From: JB111 sp049856295
GTDB lineage: Bacteria; Actinomycetota; Actinomycetes; Actinomycetales; Actinomycetaceae
Reading direction: 5' to 3'
Assembly (NCBI RefSeq): GCF_049856295.1
Contig: NZ_JBNDMZ010000007.1
Span: forward strand, 124,001-188,000
DNA: 64,000 nt
Position 1 is the stretch's first letter, and every line of letters starts with the position of its first letter. The position numbers were made by a program, and so were the translations under genes. Below, piece after piece: positions 36,288 through 44,096 of this stretch. The notes below the pieces were generated by a model that was given only the letters and a program-made list of their open reading frames with translations, ran no database searches and had not been told where the DNA came from.

Positions 36288-38155
36288 CATCCGCCCCGCG
36301 CCGCCGTCGGGACGTCTTCCGGGTCGCGGTCCTCGCCGTCACCCTTCTCGTGGCCGGGATCGGCGCGCTCTGGGCGACGATCACGCCCGGGTTCCGCGCG
36401 CCCGACGAGCCCCAGCACGTCAACACGGTCCTGCGCCTCGCCGACGGCGGCGGCTGGCCGGCGCCGGGCGAGCAGACGTTCCTCCAGGGCATGCACGTGG
36501 CCGCGGACGAGGCGGGCTGGGTCGACACCGGGCTGGAGCTCATCCGCCAGAACTCCCACCCGCACCCGGGCGCCGACGTCACCTCCGGCCAGCTGCCGTT
36601 CGTCCTGGCGGTGCCGGACCCGCCGGCGGTCGCGGACCGCACCGTCGTCCTCGACGTCGACCACCGCGTCACCCTGTTCGAGCAGGTCGACCAGATGACG
36701 CAGCACCCGCCGGGCTACTACGCGCTCGCCGCCGGGTACCTCACCGTCCTCGGCGCGGACGACTGGCGCTGGGACACCCAGCTCCTCGCCCTGCGCCTCC
36801 TCGACGTCGTGCTCGTGGCCGGGGTCGTCCCTCTCGTCGTCGTCGCGGCCCGGCGGCTCGGCGCCTCCCGCTCGGCCTCCCTCGTGGGCGCGTTCGCCCT
36901 CACCGCCCCCTCGCAGCTGCTGTTCGTCGGCTCGGCGGTGACGAACGACGCCCTGCTCAACCTGTGCGGCGCCGGCGTGCTCGCGCTCAGCGCGGTCGTG
37001 CTGACGAGCCGGTGGGACTGGCGGCACGTCGTCGGCCTCGGCGCGGTGCTCGGCGCGGGCCTCATGACCAAGGGCTTCATGCTCGGGTTCATCCCCATCG
37101 TGGCGCTCGCGTTCCTCCTCTCGCCCGCCTCCGACCGTCCGCTCGGTCGGCGCGCGCTCGGCGGGTTCTGGTCCCTCGGGGTCGCCTTCGCGATCGGCGG
37201 CTGGTGGTGGCTGAAGAACCTCGTCGTCCACGGCACGTTCCAGCCCGACGGCTACCCCGGGCGCGAGCCGCTCGAGGACACCTCGCACCTCGGCCTCAAC
37301 ATGTGGGACTTCGCGGTCGGCGCCGAGCGGTCGATCGTCACGAGCACGTGGGGCAACTACGGCTGGCTCGAGTCGCCGATGCCGAGCTGGTTCCAGCACG
37401 CGCTCACCTACCTCACGCTCGTGCTCGTCGTCGTCGGCGTGGTCCTCGCGGGCCGGCACCGGCGGCACCTGCTCGTGCTGCTCGCCGCGTGGGTCGGCGT
37501 GCTCGGCGTGGTGGTCTACGGCGCGATCGTCGAGTACTACTCCACGGGCCTGCTCGCCGGGCTGCAGGGCCGGTACCTGTACGTGGCGATCCTCGGCATC
37601 CTCGTGGCGCTCGCCGTGCTGCTCGAGCGGGTCACCGCACGTCTGGCGCCCGGGCCGATGGTCGCGGCGCGCGTCGGGGCCGCGGCGCTCTGCCTCGCGC
37701 TGGCCGGGTACGGGCTGTGGTTCGGGTTCGACGCGTTCTACGTCGAGTTCTACGAGACCTTCTCGACCGGCCTGAGCCGCTGGAACAACTGGAGCCACGT
37801 CGGCGTGCCGAAGCTGTTCGCCCTCGCCGCCGCCACCGTGGCGGCCGCCCTCGGTTCCCTCGCGCTGCTCGCGATCCAAACCCGGCGCGACGCCGAAGGT
37901 CGCGTCGCGGTCACCCCGGGAACGACGGGCACGACGACGAACGGCGCGCGCCCGTTGACGACCGCCGGCGCGACGACGACCGGCCGGGCGGCGACCGGCG
38001 AGGCGGCCCCGGCAGCCTCAGCGGCCGAGCCGGCCCCGGACCTTGCCGACCCCGCGGCGGACGAGCTCGACGGTGCCGGCGTCGCGCCGGACGCGGCGGG
38101 CGGCGCCGAGCAGGCGGACGGCCCGGCTCCCGGCGATCGCCGGCGGGACGCGTAG
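36284..38155 (+). CDS. DUF2142 family membrane protein
   Basis: The 623-residue protein has 11-12 helices. Features are an external loop PGFRAPDEPQHVNTVLRLAD after helix 1, MTQHPPGYYALAAGYLTVLG, and PSQLLFVGSAVTNDALLNL. These mark DUF2142, a GT-C-like family tied to surface polysaccharide or O-antigen modification. The last ~70 residues are Ala/Thr/Pro/Asp-rich and disordered. That tail is read across the 3' end of the convergent glycosyltransferase, a 138-bp sense/antisense overlap. The start overlaps the previous stop (ATGA). Confidence 0.88.
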   Translation: MTSAPRRRRDVFRVAVLAVTLLVAGIGALWATITPGFRAPDEPQHVNTVLRLADGGGWPAPGEQTFLQGMHVAADEAGWVDTGLELIRQNSHPHPGADVTSGQLPFVLAVPDPPAVADRTVVLDVDHRVTLFEQVDQMTQHPPGYYALAAGYLTVLGADDWRWDTQLLALRLLDVVLVAGVVPLVVVAARRLGASRSASLVGAFALTAPSQLLFVGSAVTNDALLNLCGAGVLALSAVVLTSRWDWRHVVGLGAVLGAGLMTKGFMLGFIPIVALAFLLSPASDRPLGRRALGGFWSLGVAFAIGGWWWLKNLVVHGTFQPDGYPGREPLEDTSHLGLNMWDFAVGAERSIVTSTWGNYGWLESPMPSWFQHALTYLTLVLVVVGVVLAGRHRRHLLVLLAAWVGVLGVVVYGAIVEYYSTGLLAGLQGRYLYVAILGILVALAVLLERVTARLAPGPMVAARVGAAALCLALAGYGLWFGFDAFYVEFYETFSTGLSRWNNWSHVGVPKLFALAAATVAAALGSLALLAIQTRRDAEGRVAVTPGTTGTTTNGARPLTTAGATTTGRAATGEAAPAASAAEPAPDLADPAADELDGAGVAPDAAGGAEQADGPAPGDRRRDA

Positions 38156-40624
38156 CCCCGAGCGCGGCAGCGCGTACGGCTCGACGTGGGCGCCGGCGGC
38201 GTCGAACGGCTCGTCGTCGGTCACCGGATTCCAGCCGGTCGAGACCCGCGGCCCCTCGCTGCGCACCCGCGCCGCGGCGTCGATCAGCAGCTCGCGGTAG
38301 GTCCGCCCCTGGACGTGCGGGGACCACGTGAGCAGCGCCTCCCGTCGCGCGCGGGCCCCGACGCGACGCCGCAGGGCCGGGTCGTGCACGAGCGCGTCGA
38401 GGGCGTCCGTCCATCCCTCGACGTCGGCCGGGAGGAACCCGGTGACGCCGTCCGTGACCGACTCCCGGAAGGGCTGCGTGGGCGAGGCGACGACCGGCGT
38501 CTCGACGAGGGCGGACTCGAGCCACTTGATGGCGGACTTGGCCTCGTTGAAGATCGAGCCCGGCGTGAGGGGGGCGAGGCTGATGTCGACGTCCCGCAGG
38601 AGGTCCGGCAGGTCGTACCAGGGGACGAACGGGAGGCGGCGCACGCGCTCCGCGTAGGGCTCGAGCGCCGGCGTGGACGTGAGGTGGCCGCCGAGCCACA
38701 GCTCCGTGGCCGGGTGGCGCCGCAGGACCTCGATGACGGCGGGCTCGACCATGGCCCAGTCGGCGTCGTGCGTGGTCGTGCCCGAGAAGTAGCCGATCCG
38801 GACCGGGCCCTCGGCCCGCTCGCGCCGCAGCGCCGCGTCGGAGCGGCGCGCGAGAAGGGTGCCGACCCCGTTGGGGAACCGGTAGGAGGGCATCCCGGTG
38901 ACGGCGGTGGCGTGCTCGCACAGGGTCTGGGTCGAGCCGACGTAGGCGTCCGCGAGCTCCATCGACGTGCGGTAGCGGCGCACGCCCCGCCACCACAGCG
39001 CGAGCTCGTCGGCGGGCATCCCCTCGAGGCCGTCGACCTGCCCCTCGAGGGCGGGGTCGAAGATGAGGTCGTCGATGTCGAAGAGGACCGGCACGGCGCG
39101 CTCGCGAGCGCGGACGGACGCGACGAGCTCGACGATCTGGTCGGTCGCCGGCACGCGGTAGAGGACGAGGGCGTCGCACGACTGCGCCTCCTGCAGGAGG
39201 CGGGGGTCGCGGTAGTGGCGCACCCGGGCGGCCACGCCGTGCAGGCCGAGCGCCTCGGCGGCGAGCTGGGTGCGGTACCGCTGCGGCGCCCCCTGGATGC
39301 CGCTGACGAAGAGGACCTTGCGCATGAGGGCCCGCTCGGCCGCCCCCGCCCCGGTCAACGCCCCGGTCATCGCCCCCGCCTCCTCCCCCGCCGGCTGCCC
39401 GCTCATCGCCGCGTACCGCTCGATGAGCCCCGCGACCTGGTCGGACAGCGCGCGCACCGGGCTCGCGGCGCCCTGCCCGGTTCTCGCGCGCGCGGCGACG
39501 GGGTCGGCCACGAGGTCCCGCAGGCGCGCGAGCAGCGTGTCCGGGTCGCCGGCGGGGACGATCCACCCGTTGACGTCCTCCGCGACGGCCTCCTCGGGCC
39601 CGAGCGTGTCGGTCGCGAGGACCGCGAGCCCGGCGAGGAGCGCCTCCCGGGTGAGGATCGAGTGCGACTCGCGCATGATCGAGGGCAGGACGAGGACGTC
39701 CACCCCCGCGAGGACCTCGGCGCGCTCCTCCGGGGCGAACGGCTCCCGCAGGCGGACCTGCGGCGGGAGCGGGGAGTCGCCGTCGGCCCGGGTCCCGTAC
39801 ATGTCGAGCGTCCACGCCCGGTCCGGGTCCTCCGCGGCGAGCCTGCGCGCCACGTCGAGCAGGAGCGGCCCGCCCTTGACGGGGTCGTTGCCGCCGGCGA
39901 ACACGAGGCGCAGCGGCCCGTCACCCGTGCGCGGCACCGGCGCCGGCCTCGTCGTCGGGCCCTCGTCCTCCCCCACGCCCGGCAGCCCGTTCTCGTCGAC
40001 CTCGAGCAGCTCAGCGGGCACCCCGTTGGCGAGGAACGTCGCGGCGGCGGAGGCGGACGGGGCGAGCACGACGTCGGCGTGGGCGAGCTCGGTCGCCAGC
40101 GCCGCGAGTCGGGCGTCGGCGGCGTCGCGCCCGCGCTCGCACCGGCACACGCCGCAGCCGACCACGAGCGCGCACGGCCGCAGGTCCTGGTCCACGAGGA
40201 ACTGGCGCGTGCACTGCCACCACCAGTCGTGGGCGGTGACGACCACCGCGGCGCCGGACTCCTTGGCCGCGCGCACGAGCGAACCGCCGAGGGTCTGCAG
40301 GGAGTGCAGGTGCACGACGTCGGGCCGCACGTCCTCGAGCCACCCGCGGAAGTCGGCCTCGACGGCGGGGTTGGCCCAGTTCTTCCTGTCCGACCACGAG
40401 GTGTAGGGGTGGGTTTCGATCCACCGCACCCGCACGGTGCCGTGCTCACCGGTGTCCGTGTCGTCCCAGGTGGACAGGGCGGGGCGCGCGTCGTCGAGGT
40501 GGCCGGCGTAGACGTGGGCCTCGTGCCCGGCGGCGGCGAGCGCCCGCGCGATGCGCCGCGGGACGAGCGTGCCGCCCGAGACGAAATTCGGCGGGTAGTG
40601 GGCCGAGACCTGGGCGACGCGCAT
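38018..40624 (-). CDS. Double glycosyltransferase: two GT4-like enzymes fused
   Basis: One uninterrupted frame encodes 868 residues. Domain 1 (~1-415) opens MRVAQVSAHYPPNFVSGGTL and has VVVTAHDWWWQCTRQFLVDQ, a CGVCRC cluster and MRESHSILTREALLAGLAVL (donor-site Glu). A short linker (GQPAGEEAGAMTGALTGAGA) leads to domain 2 (~434-868), which begins MRKVLFVSGIQGAPQRYRTQ and contains LFDIDDLIFDP, RIGYFSGTTTHDADWAMVEP and GSIFNEAKSAIKWLESALVE. Either half alone has normal GT length. An internal ATG at 39325 could allow separate translation of domain 2. The C-terminus is basic (VGKVRGRLGR). Confidence 0.9.
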   Translation of the reverse strand: MRVAQVSAHYPPNFVSGGTLVPRRIARALAAAGHEAHVYAGHLDDARPALSTWDDTDTGEHGTVRVRWIETHPYTSWSDRKNWANPAVEADFRGWLEDVRPDVVHLHSLQTLGGSLVRAAKESGAAVVVTAHDWWWQCTRQFLVDQDLRPCALVVGCGVCRCERGRDAADARLAALATELAHADVVLAPSASAAATFLANGVPAELLEVDENGLPGVGEDEGPTTRPAPVPRTGDGPLRLVFAGGNDPVKGGPLLLDVARRLAAEDPDRAWTLDMYGTRADGDSPLPPQVRLREPFAPEERAEVLAGVDVLVLPSIMRESHSILTREALLAGLAVLATDTLGPEEAVAEDVNGWIVPAGDPDTLLARLRDLVADPVAARARTGQGAASPVRALSDQVAGLIERYAAMSGQPAGEEAGAMTGALTGAGAAERALMRKVLFVSGIQGAPQRYRTQLAAEALGLHGVAARVRHYRDPRLLQEAQSCDALVLYRVPATDQIVELVASVRARERAVPVLFDIDDLIFDPALEGQVDGLEGMPADELALWWRGVRRYRTSMELADAYVGSTQTLCEHATAVTGMPSYRFPNGVGTLLARRSDAALRRERAEGPVRIGYFSGTTTHDADWAMVEPAVIEVLRRHPATELWLGGHLTSTPALEPYAERVRRLPFVPWYDLPDLLRDVDISLAPLTPGSIFNEAKSAIKWLESALVETPVVASPTQPFRESVTDGVTGFLPADVEGWTDALDALVHDPALRRRVGARARREALLTWSPHVQGRTYRELLIDAAARVRSEGPRVSTGWNPVTDDEPFDAAGAHVEPYALPRSGLRVPPAIAGSRAVRLLGAARRVRRDAGTVELVRRGVGKVRGRLGR

Positions 40625-40631
40625 GCCCCCG

Positions 40632-40637
40632 ATCCTA
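40632..40637 (-). promoter_or_regulatory. Leaderless-type -10 for the double glycosyltransferase
   Basis: TAGGAT on the minus strand is seven bases from the ATG at 40624, without an intervening ribosome binding site. Confidence 0.55.
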
Positions 40638-40657
40638 GGCAGCGGGGCCGGTCGCAC

Positions 40658-40663
40658 TAGTTT
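40658..40663 (+). promoter_or_regulatory. Leaderless-type -10 for the 40.67-kb operon
   Basis: TAGTTT lies exactly six bases before the ATG at 40670. Together with the opposite element at 40632 it makes a 45-bp divergent region with leaderless signals both ways. Confidence 0.6.
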
Positions 40664-40669
40664 GGCTGC

Positions 40670-41074
40670 ATGGCCGAGACCCCTTCCACCTGGCTCGACG
40701 ACCTCGCGGCGACCGACGCCGAGCTGCACGCCACGCTCGCCGGCCGCCTCGAGCTCCTCGGCCGGGACGCCTGGTCCCGCCGCACGCTGGAGGCCGAGGC
40801 GGCGCTCGGCCAGGCGCGCGCGACGATCACGCTCCAGGACCGGCTCCTGCGCGACCTCGCGGTTCGCCACACCGAGCTCGAGGACGACATCCGCGAGCTG
40901 CAGAACCCCGGGTCCACCCGCGCGCCGGGGGGCGGCGCCCCGGACGACGACGCCGGTCCGTCCCGCGCGCGCCGGCTGCTCGCGTCCGTGCCCGGCCGGG
41001 CGAAGGTCGCCGTCACCGATCCGGCGCGGGCCCTGCGCGCGGTCCGCCGCCGGCTCCCGGGCGGCGGCGAGTGA
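40670..41074 (+). CDS. Small coiled-coil protein coupled to a glycosyltransferase
   Basis: The 134-residue protein is mainly helical and charged in residues 5-80 (TLEAEAALGQARATITLQDR; LAVRHTELEDDIRELQN), which suggests a short coiled coil. A Gly/Pro/Asp break follows, then a strongly basic C-terminus (RARRLLASVPGRAKVAV, ending ALRAVRRRLPGGGE). There is no membrane helix. The stop overlaps the GT2 start as GTGA. It might tether or pair glycosyltransferases; the basic tail resembles those of two glycosyltransferases in this locus. I know of no family name. Confidence 0.75.
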   Translation: MAETPSTWLDDLAATDAELHATLAGRLELLGRDAWSRRTLEAEAALGQARATITLQDRLLRDLAVRHTELEDDIRELQNPGSTRAPGGGAPDDDAGPSRARRLLASVPGRAKVAVTDPARALRAVRRRLPGGGE

Positions 41075-42741
41075 CCGCCCCGGGGACGGACGGGGCCACG
41101 AGCGAGATGCCCGACGACGACACCCCCGCCGCCGGACCGCCGCGGATCTCGCTGCTCGTCCTGCCCGGGACCGAGGAGCAGCTCGCCGCCACGCGCGCGT
41201 CGCTCGAGGCGCAGGGCGAGGGGCCGTGGGAGCTGCTGGAGATCGGGCCCGAGCTCCCGGCCGGCTCGCCCACCGACGGGGCGGCTGCACACTCCACCGA
41301 CTCCCCCACACCCGAACCTTTCGGCGACGCACCCGCACCCCCGCCCCGCTACCGCGACCTCCCCTCGGCGGCCGCGGCGGCCGGGGGCGACTGGGTCGGC
41401 GTGCTCGGCGCGGGCGACTCCCTCGAGCCCGGCGTGCCGGCCGCGATGCTCGAGGCGATCGACGCCGCCCCGGACGTGCGCGTGGTCAACGCCGACGAGC
41501 GCCTGCCCGACGGCCGCACGCACGCCAAGCCGTCATGGATGCCGCGGGCGCTCGACCACCTCGACGTCCTCGGCCGGCTCACCCTCGTCCGCGCCGACCT
41601 GCTCGCCGAGGTCGGCGGGCTGACCGACGACCCGGCCGCCGAGTGGGACCTCCACCTGCGCCTCGCCGAGCACCTGGGCGCCGGGGACCCGCTCGCGCCG
41701 AGCCCGCACGTCCTCCACCTGCCGCTCACCTCGCTCGCCCGCGCCTCCGACCCGGCCGAGCTGCTCGACGCCGGGGCGGCCGCCGTCGAGCGCTCGCTCG
41801 TCCGCCGCGGGTCGGGGAACGTCGTCGTCCGGCCGCACGAGACACCGACCGGTCTCGGGGCCGAATCGGGCGCCGGAGCCGGGGCCGGGGCCGACGAGGG
41901 TTCGCACGAGACCTCCGCCCCGCCGTCGGACCATCTCGTCCTCGAGCGCGCGCTGCCGACCGCTCCCCGGGTGAGCATCGTGATCCCCACCGGCGGTGGG
42001 CACCGGCCGACCCCCGGCGGCGAGGTCCGCTCGGTCGACGTCGCGCTGGCGACCCTGCTCGAGCGGACCGACTACCCCGACTACGAGGTCGTCGTCGTCA
42101 CCTCCGAGGGGACCGACCCGGGCGTCGCCGCGCACTGCCGCGGCCTCGACCCGCGGGTGAGCGTCGTCGAGGTCGACGGCCCGTTCAGCTTCTCGCGCTC
42201 GATCAACGCCGGCGTCGGCGCGGCGACCGGCGAGCTCGTCCTCCTGCTCAACGACGACACCGAGATCGTCGAGCCGACCTGGCTGCGCAGCCTCGTCGCG
42301 ATCGGGCTCGAGGACGGCGTCGGCGCGGTCGGGGCGCGCCTCCTCTACGGCGACGGCACGATCCAACACGCCGGCATCGTCATGAGCGCGGACCGCACGC
42401 CGTCCCACCTCCTCGCGCACGAGGCCGACGGCGAGCGCCGGTTCGGGGTGGGCAGCGCCGACCTCGAGCACCTCGCCGTGACGGCCGCCTGCCTGCTCAC
42501 GCCGCGCGAGGCGTTCGTGCGTGTCGGGGGCCTGAGCGAGGACCTGCCGCTCAGCTACAACGACGTCGACTACTGCCTCAAGCTCCGGGCCGCCGGGCTG
42601 CGGACGGTCTGCGCCGGGAGCGTGCGGGTGGTCCACCACGAGTCGGTCACCCGGGATGCGACCGTGACCGACCGCGAGCACGCGGCCGTGACCTGGTGGT
42701 CCGGGGTCACGGCGCTCGACCCCTGGTACTGGGGGGTCTGA
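41071..42741 (+). CDS. GT2 glycosyltransferase with degenerate N-terminal GT-A-like domain
   Basis: The 556-residue protein starts at GTG in the preceding gene. Residues ~20-250 look like a worn GT-A domain (RISLLVLPGTEEQLAATRAS; SAAAAAGGDWVGVLGAGDSL) lacking a clear DxD. Residues ~295-550 form the active GT2 domain: RVSIVIPTGGG, YPDYEVVVVTSEGTD, FSFSRSINAGVGAATGELVL, LLNDDTEIVEPTWL with the metal-binding acids, and SYNDVDYCLKLRAAGLRTVC. This layout is typical of O-antigen or rhamnan glycosyltransferases. Donor unknown; rhamnose is a fair guess from context. Confidence 0.88.
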   Translation: MTAPGTDGATSEMPDDDTPAAGPPRISLLVLPGTEEQLAATRASLEAQGEGPWELLEIGPELPAGSPTDGAAAHSTDSPTPEPFGDAPAPPPRYRDLPSAAAAAGGDWVGVLGAGDSLEPGVPAAMLEAIDAAPDVRVVNADERLPDGRTHAKPSWMPRALDHLDVLGRLTLVRADLLAEVGGLTDDPAAEWDLHLRLAEHLGAGDPLAPSPHVLHLPLTSLARASDPAELLDAGAAAVERSLVRRGSGNVVVRPHETPTGLGAESGAGAGAGADEGSHETSAPPSDHLVLERALPTAPRVSIVIPTGGGHRPTPGGEVRSVDVALATLLERTDYPDYEVVVVTSEGTDPGVAAHCRGLDPRVSVVEVDGPFSFSRSINAGVGAATGELVLLLNDDTEIVEPTWLRSLVAIGLEDGVGAVGARLLYGDGTIQHAGIVMSADRTPSHLLAHEADGERRFGVGSADLEHLAVTAACLLTPREAFVRVGGLSEDLPLSYNDVDYCLKLRAAGLRTVCAGSVRVVHHESVTRDATVTDREHAAVTWWSGVTALDPWYWGV

Positions 42742-42773
42742 CCGGGCGCGTGTCCGGAGCGGCGCCGGTCGCG

Positions 42774-43931
42774 TCAGGCGAACAGCGCGAGCACGTAGAC
42801 CGCGAACACGGTCAGGTGCACCGCCCCGTGGACCGCCGTCACGCGTCGGCCGGCGAAGGTTGCCACCGAGAGCACCAGCGCGACGCCGAGGAGCAGGAGG
42901 TTCGCCGGCGACTCCGCGAGCACCACCTGCTGCCCCGTGAGCGCGCCGATGACGAGGACGGCGGGGATCGTCAGGCCGACCGTCGACACGAGAGCGCCGT
43001 GGCAGAGGTTGCTCACGCGCTGCACCTCGCCGGCGAGCGCCGCGCGCACCGAGGTGATCGACTCCGGCAGGAAGACGATGCACGCGATGAGCAGCCCGGA
43101 CAGGGCGGCGGGCGCGCCGAGGCGGCCGAGTCCGTCGTCGAGCAGCGCGGCCATGTCGTGCGAGAGCAGGACGATCGGGAGGACGGTGACGACGAGCAGG
43201 CCGGCCCGCAGGAGGATCTCGGTGCGGTGCGCGGCGAACGTCTCGCCCAGGGACGCCCCGACGTCGCCGTCCGCCGAGTCCTGCCGCACCCGCGGGTCGA
43301 CCTCCCGGAAGTCGTCGGCCTGCGCGCCCGTCTGGCGCCAGAGGAAGAAGGCGTACAGCACGACCGTCAGAGCGACGACGACCACCGCCTGGCCCCCGGT
43401 GTACGAGCCGTCCGTGCCGATCGCGGCCGGCAGCGCGAAGGCCAGCGCCACGAGCACGACGAGCACGGCGAGGTAGCTCGAGGTCCCGGTGCGGTTGTGC
43501 TCGAGGTCGCCGTGCCGCATCCCGCCGACGAGCAAGGAGAGCCCGACGACGGCGCACAGGATGATCATCGAGACCGCCATGACGGAGTCGCGGGCGATCG
43601 TCGCGTGGTCGCCTGGGCCGAGCATGACGGCGGAGATGAGGACGACCTCGATGACGACGATCGACAGCGTGAGCACGAGCGACCCGTAGGGGTCGCCGAG
43701 GCGCCGGGCGAGGTGCTCGGCCTCGCCGACCACGCCGAAGGCGCACAGGAGGATGACGCCGACGATCACCGCGAGCGTGCCGACGAGCAGCGGGCCCGGG
43801 ACGGGCGGCTCGAGCAGGGGGCCGGCGAGGGCGAGCGCGAGGACGGCGCCCCAGCCGATCGCCAGGCGCAGCCATGCCGCGGGGGTGAGAACGGTGCGGG
43901 CGGTATCGCCGAGGCGGGAGGTGACGGTCAC
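42774..43931 (-). CDS. Ca2+(Na+)/H+ antiporter, ChaA type
   Basis: The 385-residue GTG-start protein has 11 helices and the two inverted Na_Ca_ex repeats. FGVVGEAEHLARRLGDPYGS with SIVVIEVVLISAVML forms repeat one. FLPESITSVRAALAGEVQRV with LCHGALVSTVGLTIPAVL forms repeat two. Each has the ion-binding Glu and the Gly/Ser-rich turn. ChaA exchanges Ca2+ or Na+/K+ for protons. It is isolated inside the polysaccharide locus, facing the GT2 gene. Confidence 0.93.
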   Translation of the reverse strand: MTVTSRLGDTARTVLTPAAWLRLAIGWGAVLALALAGPLLEPPVPGPLLVGTLAVIVGVILLCAFGVVGEAEHLARRLGDPYGSLVLTLSIVVIEVVLISAVMLGPGDHATIARDSVMAVSMIILCAVVGLSLLVGGMRHGDLEHNRTGTSSYLAVLVVLVALAFALPAAIGTDGSYTGGQAVVVVALTVVLYAFFLWRQTGAQADDFREVDPRVRQDSADGDVGASLGETFAAHRTEILLRAGLLVVTVLPIVLLSHDMAALLDDGLGRLGAPAALSGLLIACIVFLPESITSVRAALAGEVQRVSNLCHGALVSTVGLTIPAVLVIGALTGQQVVLAESPANLLLLGVALVLSVATFAGRRVTAVHGAVHLTVFAVYVLALFA

Positions 43932-44071
43932 GGGTGATCCTTCTCCGCGGGGCCGTCCCCGAGCCGTTCCGCCGGACGGGCCGTCCCGTCCGGGGCGTGC
44001 GGTCGCGCACCGGGACGAGGCTAGCCGACCCGGGCGCGCCCGGCAGTGCCCCCGGTCACCAGTGCCGGCGA

Positions 44072-44096
44072 GCGGGCGGTCCGTGGCCCCGCCCGC
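44072..44096 (-). terminator. Hairpin at the end of the wzm-wzt-GT operon
   Basis: Arms 44072-44079 and 44089-44096 (GCGGGCGG/CCGCCCGC) form an 8-bp stem around a nine-base loop, touching the stop codon of the last gene. There is no U-tract, as is usual in this GC range. The rest of the 43932-44095 spacer shows nothing else definite. Confidence 0.45.

Noticed and set aside
38018..39325. Second half of the double glycosyltransferase as an independent gene
   Set aside because: The frame is continuous with no stop and no clear ribosome binding site at the internal ATG. Kept as a possible internal start only.
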